Shown: positions 19,181 through 29,157, numbered from the stretch's first letter. The stretch: DNA of 64,000 bases from Pseudomonas sp. PB120 (GCF_009761815.1 NZ_RWIN01000088.1:1-64000), one strand, 5' to 3'. Notes: generated by a model not told the origin, from the letters alone. Translations and numbers: made by a program.

Positions 19181-20716
19181 ATGAACCGTAGCGATGTACT
19201 GATCATCGGCGCCGGCCCCACCGGGCTGGTACTGGCGCTGTGGTTGAGCAAACTGGGGGTTCAGGTGCGGATTATCGACAAGACGTCAACGTCCGGCACC
19301 ACCTCCCGGGCGCTGGCCGTCCAGGCGCGGACCCTGGAACTCTATCGCCAACTCGACCTCAGCGACGCCATCGTTCGCCACGGCCATCGGGTGGAGGCCG
19401 CCAATTTCTGGGTCAAGGGCGAGCCGGTGGCGCGCTTGCCATTGACGCGCATCGGCGAGGGCCTGACGCCCTACTCCTTTATGGAAATATTCCCGCAAGA
19501 CGAACACGAAAAACTGCTGTTTGAGCGCCTTGAAGCCTTCGGCATCCGGGTGGAGCGCAACACCGAGCTGGAACATTTCGAGGAAACCGGCGACGGCATC
19601 ACCGCTCGGCTGCGCCTGCCCGATGGCCAGCAGAAAACCTGCCAGGCCTGTTACCTCGCGGGTTGCGACGGTGCCCGGTCGATCGTGCGCAAGACCCTCG
19701 ACACCGGGTTTCCCGGTGGCACTTACCAGCAGCTTTTCTACGTGGCGGATGTGCAAGCCAGCGGCCCGGCTTTCAATGGCGAACTGCACGTGGACCTTGA
19801 TGAAGCGGATTTTCTCGCGGTGTTTCCGTTGGCGGGCGAAGGTCGCGCCCGGTTGATCGGCACCGTCCGCGACGACCGCGCGGAGCAGGCTGAAACCCTG
19901 CAGTTCGAAGACGTCAGCAGCCAGGCAATCGAGCATATGAAGGTGCAGATCGAACGGGTGAACTGGTTCTCGACCTACCGCGTGCATCATCGGGTGGCGG
20001 ATCACTTCCGCAGCGGGCGCGCCTTTTTGTTGGGTGACGCCGCCCATGTCCACAGCCCGGCGGGGGGCCAGGGCATGAACACCGGAATCGGCGATGCCAT
20101 CAATCTGGCCTGGAAACTCGCGTCGGTCTTGAGCGGCGCCGCCGAGGCCACATTGCTCGATACCTATGAAATGGAGCGCATCGCCTTTGCGCGCAAACTG
20201 GTGGCAACCACCGACCGGGTGTTCACGTTCGCCACCGCCGAAGGTCGCTTGGCGGATGTGCTGCGCACACGGCTGGCACCCTTCGTGATTCCCAAAATGG
20301 CCTCGTTCGCGACCACCCGGGATTTCCTGTTTCGCACGGTGTCGCAGATCACCTTGAATTATCGCTCGATGCCGTTGAGCGTCGGTGTGGCCGGGCAAGT
20401 TCACGGCGGGGATCGCTTACCCTGGGCTCACGACGGCGAAGGTGACAATTTCGAATCGCTGCGATGCCCGACCTGGCAGGTTCATGTGTACGGCGACACC
20501 AGCGACGAAATGATTGCCTGGTGCGTCGAGCATCATCTGCCGTTGCACGTGTTTGACTGGCGACCCGCGTTCGAAACGTCGGGACTGGGGCGTAACGGGT
20601 TTTACCTGTTACGACCGGACACGTATGTGGCGATTGCCGAAACGTGCTCCGATCCGAAGGTGATCGAACGGTATTTCCGGGATCACGGGATTCGGCCGTT
20701 CTTCGGAAAATCCTGA
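19181..20716 (+). CDS. FAD-dependent aromatic hydroxylase-like monooxygenase
   Basis: A 511-residue class A flavin monooxygenase (PheA/TfdB/MhpA type). The dinucleotide-binding motif GAGPTGLVLALWLSKLG is near residues 8-24, the DG motif AGCDGARS near 165, and the GD motif LLGDAAHVHSPAGGQGMN near 285. A C-terminal thioredoxin-like region follows. The ATG at 19181 has a strong GGAGGAC site and is preferred to the one at 19139. It would hydroxylate a phenolic substrate with NAD(P)H and O2; the substrate is unknown and no ring-cleavage genes are nearby. Confidence 0.88.
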   Translation: MNRSDVLIIGAGPTGLVLALWLSKLGVQVRIIDKTSTSGTTSRALAVQARTLELYRQLDLSDAIVRHGHRVEAANFWVKGEPVARLPLTRIGEGLTPYSFMEIFPQDEHEKLLFERLEAFGIRVERNTELEHFEETGDGITARLRLPDGQQKTCQACYLAGCDGARSIVRKTLDTGFPGGTYQQLFYVADVQASGPAFNGELHVDLDEADFLAVFPLAGEGRARLIGTVRDDRAEQAETLQFEDVSSQAIEHMKVQIERVNWFSTYRVHHRVADHFRSGRAFLLGDAAHVHSPAGGQGMNTGIGDAINLAWKLASVLSGAAEATLLDTYEMERIAFARKLVATTDRVFTFATAEGRLADVLRTRLAPFVIPKMASFATTRDFLFRTVSQITLNYRSMPLSVGVAGQVHGGDRLPWAHDGEGDNFESLRCPTWQVHVYGDTSDEMIAWCVEHHLPLHVFDWRPAFETSGLGRNGFYLLRPDTYVAIAETCSDPKVIERYFRDHGIRPFFGKS

Positions 20717-20730
20717 GACCACGCCCCCTC

Positions 20731-20820
20731 TGTAGGAGCGAGCTTGCTCGCGATAGCGGTGGTTCAGTCAGCATTGATGTTGCCTGACACACCGCTATCG
20801 CGAGCAAGCTCGCTCCTACA
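20731..20820. repeat. REP doublet (REPIN)
   Basis: Inverted pair of TGTAGGAGCGAGCTTGCTCG elements between the convergent monooxygenase and hemB genes. Confidence 0.92.
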
Positions 20821-20838
20821 GGGGGGTTAGCGTCGGTT

Positions 20839-21813
20839 TTAGATCCCGGCCAGGGCAAGGTCCATCGCGAAGTAGGTGAAGATCAAGTCCGCCCCTGCCC
20901 GCTTGATCGCACCCAGGCTCTCGCGCACCACGCGATCCTCATCGATTGCCCCCGCCTGTGCGGCGAATTTGATCATCGCGTACTCGCCGCTCACCTGATA
21001 CGCCGACAGCGGCAAACGCGACACTTCACGGATGTCGCGGATGATGTCCAGGTACGCGCCGGCCGGTTTGACCATCAGCGCATCGGCGCCTTCCTGCTCG
21101 TCCAGCAGCGACTCGCGCACCGCTTCGCGGCGGTTCATCGGGTTCATCTGGTAGCTTTTGCGGTCGCCTTTTAGCGCACTGCCGCCAGCTTCACGGAACG
21201 GGCCGTAGAGCGCCGACGCAAACTTGGTCGAATAGGCCATGATCGCGGTCTGGCCGAAACCGGCCTCGTCGAGCGCCCGGCGAATCGCCTGGACCTGCCC
21301 GTCCATCGCCGCCGAAGGGGCAATCACATCGGCCCCGGCACGAGCGGCGGCCACGGCCTGTTTACCCAGGTTGATCAGCGTCTGGTCGTTGTCGACTTCA
21401 TGGTTGTGCAACACGCCACAATGGCCGTGGTCGGTGTATTCACAGAAACAGGTGTCGGACATGACAATCATCTCCGGCACCGCATCCTTGGCGATACGCG
21501 ACATGCGCGACACCAGGCCGTTGTCGCTCCAGGTGTCGCTGCCGCTGCTGTCCAGATGATGGGACACACCGAACGTCATGACCGATTTGATACCGGCCCG
21601 GGCATAGCGCTCGATTTCGCCTGCCAGCTTCGACTCCGGAATACGCATCACGCCCGGCATGCTCTTGATCGGTACGAAATCGTCGATTTCCTCTTCGACG
21701 AAAATCGGCAGGACCAGGTCGTTCAGGCTGAACTCGGTTTCCTGGAACAGGCTGCGCAGGCTCGCATTGCGGCGCAGACGGCGTGGACGTGCTTCGGGGA
21801 ACTGACTGGACAT
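20839..21813 (-). CDS. hemB: Delta-aminolevulinic acid dehydratase, zinc type
   Basis: A 324-residue porphobilinogen synthase that condenses two 5-aminolevulinate molecules in tetrapyrrole synthesis. Active-site lysines are K197 (STKFAS) and K249 ([10 protein letters not shown]). The metal-site region is D120-T-C122-F-C124-E-Y-T-D-H-G-H-C132-G. This is the zinc-binding pattern DxCxCx(Y/F)xxxG(H/Q)CG, not the magnesium pattern (DxALDx...DG) known for the P. aeruginosa housekeeping enzyme. It may be a second, zinc-dependent paralogue like the extra hemB of P. putida. It is monocistronic. Confidence 0.95.
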   Translation of the reverse strand: MSSQFPEARPRRLRRNASLRSLFQETEFSLNDLVLPIFVEEEIDDFVPIKSMPGVMRIPESKLAGEIERYARAGIKSVMTFGVSHHLDSSGSDTWSDNGLVSRMSRIAKDAVPEMIVMSDTCFCEYTDHGHCGVLHNHEVDNDQTLINLGKQAVAAARAGADVIAPSAAMDGQVQAIRRALDEAGFGQTAIMAYSTKFASALYGPFREAGGSALKGDRKSYQMNPMNRREAVRESLLDEQEGADALMVKPAGAYLDIIRDIREVSRLPLSAYQVSGEYAMIKFAAQAGAIDEDRVVRESLGAIKRAGADLIFTYFAMDLALAGI

Positions 21814-21960
21814 TGGGCTTCCTGAAAAAAACGCAGACGGGACGAAAGTCGTAGGGCGAGAAGCTTATGCCTTGTGTGGTGTCGGGTACAAACCTGCGGC
21901 ACGGAACAAACCCTTACCGGGTCGGCAACAATCACCGACAAGCCGCTCCGCCAGGTTGGC

Positions 21961-22137
21961 GTAGCAGCTGCGTTCGGCCGGTGTAGCAGCTGTCGAGCTT
22001 GCGAGGCTGCGTTCGGCTGCGCAGCAGTCGTGAAATCAGGCAGTGCGGTGAATCAGCCATACCGCGTAATCCGGGTTTACGACTGCTTCGCAGCCGAACG
22101 CAGCCTCGCAAGCTCGACAGCTGCTACGCCTGCTACA
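21961..22137. repeat. Large inverted repeat of the GTAGCAGCTG family
   Basis: The gap between hemB and the phzF-like gene is filled by two arms of about 48 bases (21981-22030 and 22080-22127), nearly perfectly complementary, with about 50 bases between. Each arm reads GTAGCAGCTGTCGAGCTTGC and continues GAGGCTGCGTTCGGCTGCG. A partial extra copy begins at 21961. The same family recurs at 48761-48876. No coding capacity was seen here. Confidence 0.85.
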
Positions 22138-22140
22138 GCG

Positions 22141-22983
22141 CTACAGCGTCAATGTGCCGCTGATGCAGGTGACCACAGCGCCGCCAATCCAGATGTCATC
22201 ACCCACCTGCTCCACCTGGATCCGCCCGGCACGCCCCATCGTCAGGCCTTGACTGACCACGTAAGAAGACGGCGCCACTCCTTCGGCAAGCAGCCACTGC
22301 GCGATCCCGGCGTTGAGGCTGCCCGTGGCCGGGTCTTCCGGCATGCCATCGCCGGAGATGAAGGCCCGCACTTCGAACTGCGCGTCATCGCCATCGTGTT
22401 CGACGTTCCACGGCGCGATCACGCCGACGGCCAGACCCAGCATTTGCGAATGGTCCGGTTGCAGGTTCAACACCTGTTGCCGGTCCTCGACCATCACCGC
22501 CAGCCAGCCCGCACCGTTATCAACCCATTGCGCCCGCACGATCGCACCCGGCTCCAGCCGTAGCCCACGGCGTACACGCTCCACCACGTCCGCCTCTACG
22601 GGCCCGGTCCGCAGCAAGGGTGGCGCGAGAAAGGCCAACTCCGCGCCTTGTCGCCGAATCCGCACCAGACCGACGCCACACTCCTGAATGACCTCGTCCC
22701 CCTGAGGCACACCACCCGCCTCCAGCCAGGCATGACAGGTGCCCAGGGTCGGGTGCCCGGCGAACGGCAACTCGTTCAGCGTGGTGAAGATGCGCACCCG
22801 ATAGTCGGCCCGGGGATCGCGCGGTTCAAGCACGAAGGTGGTTTCGCTGAGGTTGGTCCAGGTGGCAAACGCCGCCATGCGCTCATCGCTGAGCTTATCG
22901 GCACCGAATACCACCGCCAGCGGATTGCCCTTAAGCGCGATGCGGCTGAAAACATCTACCTGCTTGAAATCGAATGAAGTCAT
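22141..22983 (-). CDS. PhzF-family isomerase/epimerase-like protein
   Basis: A 280-residue protein of the PhzF/diaminopimelate-epimerase fold. The catalytic glutamate lies in TNLSETTFV (about residue 46). The FAGHPTLGTCHAWL motif is near residue 74 and a second-domain motif, EDPATGSLNAG, near 217. Its role is unknown; most members outside the phenazine cluster have no assigned substrate, and no other phenazine genes are present. It runs in the same direction as the downstream-oriented GST gene at 23005, about 21 bases apart. Confidence 0.9.
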   Translation of the reverse strand: MTSFDFKQVDVFSRIALKGNPLAVVFGADKLSDERMAAFATWTNLSETTFVLEPRDPRADYRVRIFTTLNELPFAGHPTLGTCHAWLEAGGVPQGDEVIQECGVGLVRIRRQGAELAFLAPPLLRTGPVEADVVERVRRGLRLEPGAIVRAQWVDNGAGWLAVMVEDRQQVLNLQPDHSQMLGLAVGVIAPWNVEHDGDDAQFEVRAFISGDGMPEDPATGSLNAGIAQWLLAEGVAPSSYVVSQGLTMGRAGRIQVEQVGDDIWIGGAVVTCISGTLTL

Positions 22984-23004
22984 TGCCTGCCCTGGTCTGA
23001 TGGA

Positions 23005-23712
23005 TCAAGTGGTTTGCTTGGGGATTTCCAGGCCTCGCATCACCGCCGGCCGCGCCAGAAACCGCTCCAGCACGCGCGTGACGTTCGGGAAATCGCTGAT
23101 GCCCACCAAATCGCCGGCCTCATAGAAACCGATCAGGTTACGCACCCACGGAAAGGTCGCGATGTCGGCGATGGTGTAACGCTCGCCCATGATCCAGTCC
23201 CGACCTTGCAGGCGTCCATCGAGAACTTTTAACAACCTTTTACTTTCATCGACGTAGCGATCACGGGGACGTTTGTCCTCGTAGTCCTTGCCGGCGAATT
23301 TGTTGAAGAACCCGACCTGGCCAAACATGGGCCCGATCCCGCCCATCTGAAACATCAGCCACTGGATCGTCTCGTAACGCGCTGCCGATTCCTGAGCCAG
23401 CAATTGCCCGCTCTTGTCCGCGAGGTAGATCAGAATCGCCCCGGACTCGAACAAGGCCAGGGGCTGATCGCCCGGACCGTGGGGGTCGAGGATGGCCGGA
23501 ATCTTGTTGTTGGGGTTCAACGACATGAATTCGGGGGACAGTTGGTCATTGGTGTCGAAGCCCACCCGATGCGGTTCATAAGGCAGCCCGATCTCTTCGA
23601 GCATGATCGAGACCTTGACGCCGTTGGGGGTCGGCAGGGAATACAGTTGAATCCACTCCGGGTACTGCGCCGGCCATTTCTGGGTGATGGGGAATGCGGA
23701 CAAGTCGGTCAT
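23005..23712 (-). CDS. Nu-class glutathione transferase (YfcG/YghU-like)
   Basis: A 235-residue GST with the N-terminal pattern LPTPNGVKVSIMLEE and NPNNKIPAILDP followed by LFESGAILIYLADKSG, as in Nu-class enzymes YfcG and YghU. Such proteins act as glutathione-dependent disulfide reductases. A Thr/Asn pair (T-P-N near residues 28-30) replaces the usual Tyr/Ser/Cys. Its short spacing to the phzF-like gene suggests a two-gene operon. Confidence 0.9.
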   Translation of the reverse strand: MTDLSAFPITQKWPAQYPEWIQLYSLPTPNGVKVSIMLEEIGLPYEPHRVGFDTNDQLSPEFMSLNPNNKIPAILDPHGPGDQPLALFESGAILIYLADKSGQLLAQESAARYETIQWLMFQMGGIGPMFGQVGFFNKFAGKDYEDKRPRDRYVDESKRLLKVLDGRLQGRDWIMGERYTIADIATFPWVRNLIGFYEAGDLVGISDFPNVTRVLERFLARPAVMRGLEIPKQTT

Positions 23713-24079
23713 GGCAAGGATCCACGAAGAGATAAGGAGTGCCGATCATAATGGGAGCCGCTCCAGGCCGCGATCTTTTGCGGGTATCAATATCCTTGAT
23801 GAGCAAGATCGAAAGATTGCAGCCTTCTTCAGCGTATCCACCTGTATCGTGTCCATAAATCCGCAACATCTTGTCGATAACCTCTGCTGCAACCCGTCCA
23901 TGGTTATCGATACATTGCTGCGCAAGCCGCCGTAATCGAACCAAACGGGCCTCAGAGGACTCTGAGGATTGCCCTTTCGGAAACGAACCGGCTCAACGAC
24001 ATGGAAAACACCCGACGCTGGAAGCGTGGGGTGTAAAGGTTTGTCAGCCTTAACCGAATGCGTTGAAGAACCCTTATCA
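23713..24079. other. Intergenic region without a recognised gene
   Basis: This divergent 367-base gap separates the GST and histidine phosphatase genes. It contains a degenerate inverted segment around GCGATCTTTTGC (about 23771) and GCAAGATCG (about 23802), a type of decayed repeat common in Pseudomonas, and a hairpin ACACCCGACGCTGGAAGCGTGGGGTGT-like stem at about 24008-24034. Short open frames here have no coding signature. Confidence 0.5.
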
Positions 24080-24754
24080 ATGATGAACCCACTGAAATTC
24101 GTCCAGCGTTACAAGCATCGCGCGTATGTCGTGCTGCCTGCCCTGTTGGCGGCCTGCGCGCTCTTCCTGTCGCTGGAGTCTCGTGAAAGTCGCGCCCAGC
24201 CGGTCGACGGCACCCAGACGCTGGTGTTTTTGCGCCACGGGGAAAAACCCGCCGGCGGCCTTGGCCAGCTCAATTGCCAGGGTTTGAACCGCGCCATCGA
24301 CCTGGCTACCTTGTTGCCGGAAAAATTCGGCAAGGCCAACTACGTGTTCGCGGCGAACCCGACGCGCAATGTCGAGGAAGGCGAGCTGGACAATTCCTAC
24401 AGCTACATCAGGCCGTTGATGACCATCAGCCCCAGCGCGATCAAGCTCGGCTTGCCGGTGAACATCAAATTCTCGGCCAACGACACCAGCGATCTGGCCG
24501 ATGAACTGTTGCACGACAAATATCACAACTCGATCATCTACACCGCGTGGTCCCATGGCTATCTGCCCGAGCTGATCAACAAGGTCGCCGGGGAAGCCAT
24601 CGGCAAGAAGCAAACCATCACCGAAGATTGGGAATCCAGCGACTACGACTCGCTGTTCGTGCTCACCCTGACGTGGCACAACGGCAAGGCCACCCTGGTC
24701 AGCCACAGTTACAAGCAAGGTCTGGATAACGGACCAGAGACCTGTCCTACATAA
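24080..24754 (+). CDS. Exported histidine phosphatase family protein
   Basis: A 224-residue protein. A signal or anchor helix (about 16-32, ALLAACALFLSL) precedes a histidine phosphatase domain with LRHGEKP (R52, H53). It is short, and the RHGEKP form is typical of bacterial periplasmic branch-2-like or SixA-like relatives. The second catalytic histidine may be in YTAWSHGYLPEL. ATG codons at 24080 and 24083 are both possible. The substrate is unknown. Confidence 0.82.
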   Translation: MMNPLKFVQRYKHRAYVVLPALLAACALFLSLESRESRAQPVDGTQTLVFLRHGEKPAGGLGQLNCQGLNRAIDLATLLPEKFGKANYVFAANPTRNVEEGELDNSYSYIRPLMTISPSAIKLGLPVNIKFSANDTSDLADELLHDKYHNSIIYTAWSHGYLPELINKVAGEAIGKKQTITEDWESSDYDSLFVLTLTWHNGKATLVSHSYKQGLDNGPETCPT

Positions 24755-24845
24755 GGGTCATCTGAATCCCACAAACGGTGACGACTACGGGTTTCGGGGG
24801 CTGGACTATCCTGTACGCATGTCCCCTCATGCGCGGAACGTCTCC

Positions 24846-25901
24846 ATGACACTCTCAACCGTAGCGGCCCCGGTCCGGGGCTGGTCGTTCTGGTGGAAAC
24901 CCGCCCTTTTTCTTCTGGTCGCCTGCGTCGGCCTCTACTACGTCAAATGGTCGCCCTACTACGCCAAGGCCTTTCTGGCTGCCGATAACCACAGCATCGG
25001 CGCGTCGATCCTCAACGATGCACAAACCGCCCCCCTCACGGCGGCCCTGACCTACGCCAAGGTGTATTTCCTGGCGATCTGGAAAGCGGCCGTGCTGGCG
25101 GTGATCCTCGGTTCTCTCCTGCAAGTACTGATTCCGCGAGACTGGCTATTGCGCCTGTTCGGCCGGGCCGGTTTTGCCTCCACGGTGCGCGGCGGCCTGT
25201 TTGCCCTGCCCGGGATGATGTGTTCGTGCTGCGCGGCGCCGGTGGCCGCCGGCATGCGCCGTTCGAATGTGTCGGTCGGCGCCGCGCTGGCTTTCTGGAT
25301 CGGCAACCCGGTGCTCAACCCCGCCACCCTGGTGTTCATGGGTTTCGTGCTCGGTTGGGGCTACACGGTGTTGCGACTGCTGGCGGGCATCGTGCTGGTG
25401 TTTGGCGTATCGATGGTGGCTCAGCGCATCGCGGGTCCGGAAACCTCGCCGGCACCGGCCGTCGAGGCGGTGGTCGAAGCCCGGGAAAAGGATACGCAGC
25501 CGTTCCTGATCCGCTGGGGCCGGACGTTGTGGCAATTATTCTGGAGCACCATCCCGATTTACATCCTGGCCGTATTGGTGCTCGGCGCGGTGCGGGTCTG
25601 GGTGTTTCCGCACATTGATGGCGCCATGGCCAACAGCCTGTTGTGGCTGGTACCGCTGGCGGTGATCGGCACTTTGTTCGTGATCCCGACTGCCGCCGAA
25701 ATCCCCATCGTGCAAACCATGATGACACTGGGCATGGGAGTCGCCCCGGCGGTCGCGCTGTTGATGACGCTGCCGAGCATCAGCCTGCCGTCGCTGCTGA
25801 TGTTGCGCAAGGATTTCGATGCGCGGGTGCTGGTGAGCGTGGCGCTGATGACCATGGTGATCGGGGTAGTGAGCGGGTTGATCGGGGCGGCGCTGCTCTG
25901 A
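24846..25901 (+). CDS. Permease of the DUF318/ArsP family
   Basis: A 351-residue inner-membrane protein with about eight to ten membrane helices in two halves. The first half has the hallmark CSCCAAPVAAGMRRSN followed by LAFWIGNPVLNPATLVFM; the second half repeats a shorter version (IPTAAEIPIVQTMM). Such permeases include ArsP, an exporter of trivalent organoarsenicals, but most members are uncharacterised and no ars genes are nearby. A GTG/ATG nine codons upstream is an alternative start. Confidence 0.85.
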   Translation: MTLSTVAAPVRGWSFWWKPALFLLVACVGLYYVKWSPYYAKAFLAADNHSIGASILNDAQTAPLTAALTYAKVYFLAIWKAAVLAVILGSLLQVLIPRDWLLRLFGRAGFASTVRGGLFALPGMMCSCCAAPVAAGMRRSNVSVGAALAFWIGNPVLNPATLVFMGFVLGWGYTVLRLLAGIVLVFGVSMVAQRIAGPETSPAPAVEAVVEAREKDTQPFLIRWGRTLWQLFWSTIPIYILAVLVLGAVRVWVFPHIDGAMANSLLWLVPLAVIGTLFVIPTAAEIPIVQTMMTLGMGVAPAVALLMTLPSISLPSLLMLRKDFDARVLVSVALMTMVIGVVSGLIGAALL

Positions 25902-25925
25902 GATGGTAGTGGCTGTAAGTGCCCC

Positions 25926-26002
25926 ATCGCGAGCAGGCTCGCTCCCACATTGAATCTATGGCGATCACAAAACCAATGTGGGAGTGAGCCTGCTCGCGAT
26001 GG
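25926..26002. repeat. REP doublet, outward-facing
   Basis: CATCGCGAGCAGGCTCGCTC and its complement in the opposite order from most doublets in the window, with about 25 bases between arms. It lies between the convergent permease and mnmH genes. Confidence 0.88.
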
Positions 26003-26019
26003 GGCCGGTAGCAACACCT

Positions 26020-27108
26020 TCAACGCTCCCGAAGATACTCAAGCACAGCCGCACGCTCCCCGGAAAACTCGATCCGTCCGCCCTTCTTCTCCCGCTGAAA
26101 CGCATACATCGGATCGTAATACTCACGAAGCAACCCCTCGATCCAGGCGCGGTGCAAGTCCACTGCCCCGCTGCTTGCCTGTTCTGCCAATGCGTCCTCC
26201 ATCAGGATCAGCATCCGTCGATGGCGCTCACCGCCCAAACGCTTCTGAACGTTATTGAGGCTCTCCAGCAAACGCTCGGAAAACAGCGTGAAGCCGTCAT
26301 CGCCATGCACCTCGATAAACTCGGCGCACAGGTCCACCACGTAATCACGCAGGATTCGCTCCACCCGCCCCTCCAGGCTGTCCTCGAGCCAGACCAGCGG
26401 AAACCGCTGCATGCCCTGAAACAGCGGGAGTGGCAATGCACAACTGCCGACCGTGCGGCTCTCGTCTTCCAGCACAAACTGCTCGATGCCGTGGTCGCGC
26501 TTTTTCAGAATGTCCACCGCCAGCCGGTTTTCAAAGTCGATCGTTGACGGTTGGCCCGTCGCGCGCTTGCCGAAACTGGACCCTCGATGATGGGCGTGAC
26601 CTTCGAGGTCCAACCCATTGCGCAACTGTGTAAGCACCTCGGTCTTGCCTGTGCCGGTCATGCCGCCGAGCAGGACGAAATCGCATTGGGCAACCGCTTG
26701 ATCGATCGTCGCCAGCAAGAATGCCCGCATGGCCTTGTAGCCGCCGCCGACCCGTGGATAGTCGATACCGGCCTCATCCTTGAGCCATTGCTGGACGATC
26801 CTTGAGCGCAAGCCACCGCGAAAACAATACAAGTAACCCTCAGGGTGTGCCCGGGCAAAATCGGCCCAGGCGCGGATACGCTCGGCCTTGAGTTCCCCGC
26901 ACACCAACTGGTGCCCCAGCGTTATGGCGGCCTGCTGCCCTTTCAGTTTGTAACAGGTACCCACCCGCTGCCGCTCGAGATTGTTCATCAGCGGCAGGTT
27001 GGTCACCCCCGGAAAAGCCCCTTTTGTAAATTCCACCGGCGCGCGGACATCCATCATCGGACGATCGTGGAGAAAAAGATCGCGGTAATCAGTGAAATCA
27101 ACAGGCAT
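26020..27108 (-). CDS. mnmH: tRNA 2-selenouridine synthase
   Basis: A 362-residue enzyme (also called SelU/YbbB) that replaces sulfur by selenium in 2-thiouridine at the wobble position of certain tRNAs, using selenophosphate. The N-terminal rhodanese domain has its active cysteine in YCFRGGLRS (about residue 95). The C-terminal P-loop domain has [12 protein letters not shown] (about 148-159). The ATG at 27108 shares its A with the selD stop codon (TGATG), so selD and mnmH are translationally coupled. Confidence 0.95.
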   Translation of the reverse strand: MPVDFTDYRDLFLHDRPMMDVRAPVEFTKGAFPGVTNLPLMNNLERQRVGTCYKLKGQQAAITLGHQLVCGELKAERIRAWADFARAHPEGYLYCFRGGLRSRIVQQWLKDEAGIDYPRVGGGYKAMRAFLLATIDQAVAQCDFVLLGGMTGTGKTEVLTQLRNGLDLEGHAHHRGSSFGKRATGQPSTIDFENRLAVDILKKRDHGIEQFVLEDESRTVGSCALPLPLFQGMQRFPLVWLEDSLEGRVERILRDYVVDLCAEFIEVHGDDGFTLFSERLLESLNNVQKRLGGERHRRMLILMEDALAEQASSGAVDLHRAWIEGLLREYYDPMYAFQREKKGGRIEFSGERAAVLEYLRER

Positions 27109-28142
27109 CAAACCACCTCAACCGCATGCCCCTGTCGCTCGACCAGTTCACCGATCGGCTCCAGCGCCAGCCCCAACCCCGCAGCCACCTTGAGAAACTG
27201 TTCGTTGCCGTCCGGGGTCACCGCAACCAGCAACCCGCCACTGGTCTGCGGATCGCACAGCACCCGTTTATGCAATTCCTGAAGACGCCCGATCTTGCTC
27301 GCGTAGCTGTCGAAGTTGCGCAGCGTCCCGCCCGGGACACAGCCCTGATCGAGGTAATACTCGACCCCCGGCAGGCGCGGTACACGGTCGTATTCGATAC
27401 GGGCAGACACCTTGCTGCCATCCGCCATTTCCACCAGGTGCCCCAGTAGGCCGAAACCCGTGACGTCGGTCATCGCGGTCACGCCTTCGAGTTTGCCGAA
27501 ATGGCTGCCGGGTTTGTTCAGGGTGCACATCCAGTCGCGGGCGAGGCCGATGTCGGAGTTGCGCAACTTGCCCTTTTTCTCGGCGGTGGTGAGGATGCCG
27601 ATCCCCAGGGGTTTGGTGAGATACAACAGGCAACCGGCCGTGGCCGTGTCATTGCGTTTCATGTGGCGCTTTTCCACCAGCCCGGTGACCGCGAGGCCGA
27701 AGATCGGCTCCGGTGCATCGATCGAGTGCCCGCCGGCCAGCGCAATCCCCGCTTCGTCGCAGACCGAACGCCCGCCACGAATCACCTCCCGGGCAATCTC
27801 CGGCGCCAGCACATTGATCGGCCAGCCGAGGATCGCAATCGCCAGTATCGGATTGCCGCCCATGGCGTAGATATCGCTGATGGCATTGGTCGCGGCGATC
27901 CGGCCAAAATCGAACGGGTCGTCGACGATCGGCATGAAAAAGTCGGTGGTCGAGACCACGCCGCGTTCCTCATCGATGGCATACACCGCCGCGTCATCGC
28001 GCGAGGCGTTGCCCACCCAAAGTTTCGGATCAAGGTTCTGCGCCCCGCTGCCGGCCAGAATCACCTCCAGCACCTGGGGGGAAATCTTGCAGCCACAGCC
28101 TGCGCCGTGGCTGTACTGGGTCAGACGGACCGGCTCGTTCAT
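27108..28142 (-). CDS. selD: Selenide, water dikinase
   Basis: A 344-residue enzyme making selenophosphate from selenide and ATP. The N-terminal active-site loop reads [12 protein letters not shown]16 aligns with the catalytic cysteine of E. coli SelD, with C18 and K19 also conserved, so this is the cysteine form and not a selenoprotein. AIR-synthase-like N and C domains follow. It is first in a two-gene operon with mnmH. No selA, selB or tRNA-Sec gene is seen in the window, so tRNA selenation is the visible use of its product. Confidence 0.96.
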   Translation of the reverse strand: MNEPVRLTQYSHGAGCGCKISPQVLEVILAGSGAQNLDPKLWVGNASRDDAAVYAIDEERGVVSTTDFFMPIVDDPFDFGRIAATNAISDIYAMGGNPILAIAILGWPINVLAPEIAREVIRGGRSVCDEAGIALAGGHSIDAPEPIFGLAVTGLVEKRHMKRNDTATAGCLLYLTKPLGIGILTTAEKKGKLRNSDIGLARDWMCTLNKPGSHFGKLEGVTAMTDVTGFGLLGHLVEMADGSKVSARIEYDRVPRLPGVEYYLDQGCVPGGTLRNFDSYASKIGRLQELHKRVLCDPQTSGGLLVAVTPDGNEQFLKVAAGLGLALEPIGELVERQGHAVEVV

Positions 28143-28185
28143 GGGAAGTGCCTCGCGGGGTCAGGTATCGAATTTTAGCAGAGGG

Positions 28186-29157
28186 TTAGAACCCGACATC
28201 GAGGATCACGCTGTCCTTGTAGGTTCCCGCTGGCGGTGTGGTCTGGTCGGTGTAGATTTTTGCGTTGTAGTTAAAGATCTGACTGCCTGTTCCCTGGCCA
28301 TTGCCGGGGTTTATCTCGGCATCGGAGCTGGCGCGGCGGGCGCTGCCGACGCTGCCCCAGCGTGTCGTGCCGGCCCCTTTGAAGATGTCGTAGGCCAAGA
28401 AGTTGCCGCCCGACACCATCCGCCGCCGCCCACCGATACCGACCGGCTGCTGGCCGTCATCGAGGCCCACGGTGTAGGCGCTGCCTTTTGTGCAGGCCAG
28501 GTTGATGGTCTGACCGGTGACGGCCGTGAACGCGCTGATGACCGGGGCACTGCCGAAGCTGATGTTCGGCGCGGTGATGGTGCAGTCGTTGGCCACGGTC
28601 AGGTTGACCGTCAGGGGGGTGGTGCCGCTGCTGATGTCACGACCCAGGCAGAGGCTGCCCACGCCGATGCCCCAACAGTAATTCCACTCCCAGAAGATGC
28701 TCAGCGTTTCCGTATAAACCCCGGCCGCGACGTTGCTGCCGATGGTTGTGCGCAAGTAAATCGGCGCGGTCTTTGGCACCACGCTGCCCAACAGCCCGAG
28801 CGCATCAATGATCCCGTTGCGGGCAAAGTCGAATTGCACGCCGCGTGTGATCGGGTAGCTGGTGCTGTTGTTGCCATACAATGTGTAGCCGATGATATCG
28901 CCTGTCGGGCCGAGCAGCCCGGACTGCGAAGAGGTGATCGTCGCGTAGAAATGGTCATTGTTGGTCAACAACGAAAGCAATGATCCGGTGCAGCTCAACC
29001 CGGCGTTGACCGTGGAACTGAGCTGCGGCGTGGTGCGCAGGGCGATGGAACTCAATGAGCCGAACGCCACGGGCGTTGTGGGAACCGTCGAACACAACGC
29101 CCACGCCGAACCCGGCAGCGACAGCATCAGTACCGGCATCCACTTCCAGAACTTCAT
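28186..29157 (-). CDS. Tip adhesin-like pilus subunit (CsuE/CupE6-like)
   Basis: A 323-residue secreted protein with a signal peptide (MKFWKWMPVLMLSLPGSAWA) and two spore-coat-protein-U domains (about 20-165 and 175-323). The two-domain layout and final position in the operon match CsuE of Acinetobacter and CupE6 of P. aeruginosa, the pilus tip adhesin. The ATG at 29157 overlaps the usher stop (ATGA). The in-frame extension upstream overlaps the usher and lacks a signal sequence. Confidence 0.9.
   Translation of the reverse strand: MKFWKWMPVLMLSLPGSAWALCSTVPTTPVAFGSLSSIALRTTPQLSSTVNAGLSCTGSLLSLLTNNDHFYATITSSQSGLLGPTGDIIGYTLYGNNSTSYPITRGVQFDFARNGIIDALGLLGSVVPKTAPIYLRTTIGSNVAAGVYTETLSIFWEWNYCWGIGVGSLCLGRDISSGTTPLTVNLTVANDCTITAPNISFGSAPVISAFTAVTGQTINLACTKGSAYTVGLDDGQQPVGIGGRRRMVSGGNFLAYDIFKGAGTTRWGSVGSARRASSDAEINPGNGQGTGSQIFNYNAKIYTDQTTPPAGTYKDSVILDVGF

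Noticed and set aside
22141..22983. Phenazine biosynthesis gene phzF
   Set aside because: Only the fold family matches; no phzA-E or phzG genes are present.
27108..28142. Selenocysteine in SelD
   Set aside because: The active-site codon is a cysteine codon (GAGCGC motif) and no in-frame TGA interrupts the gene.
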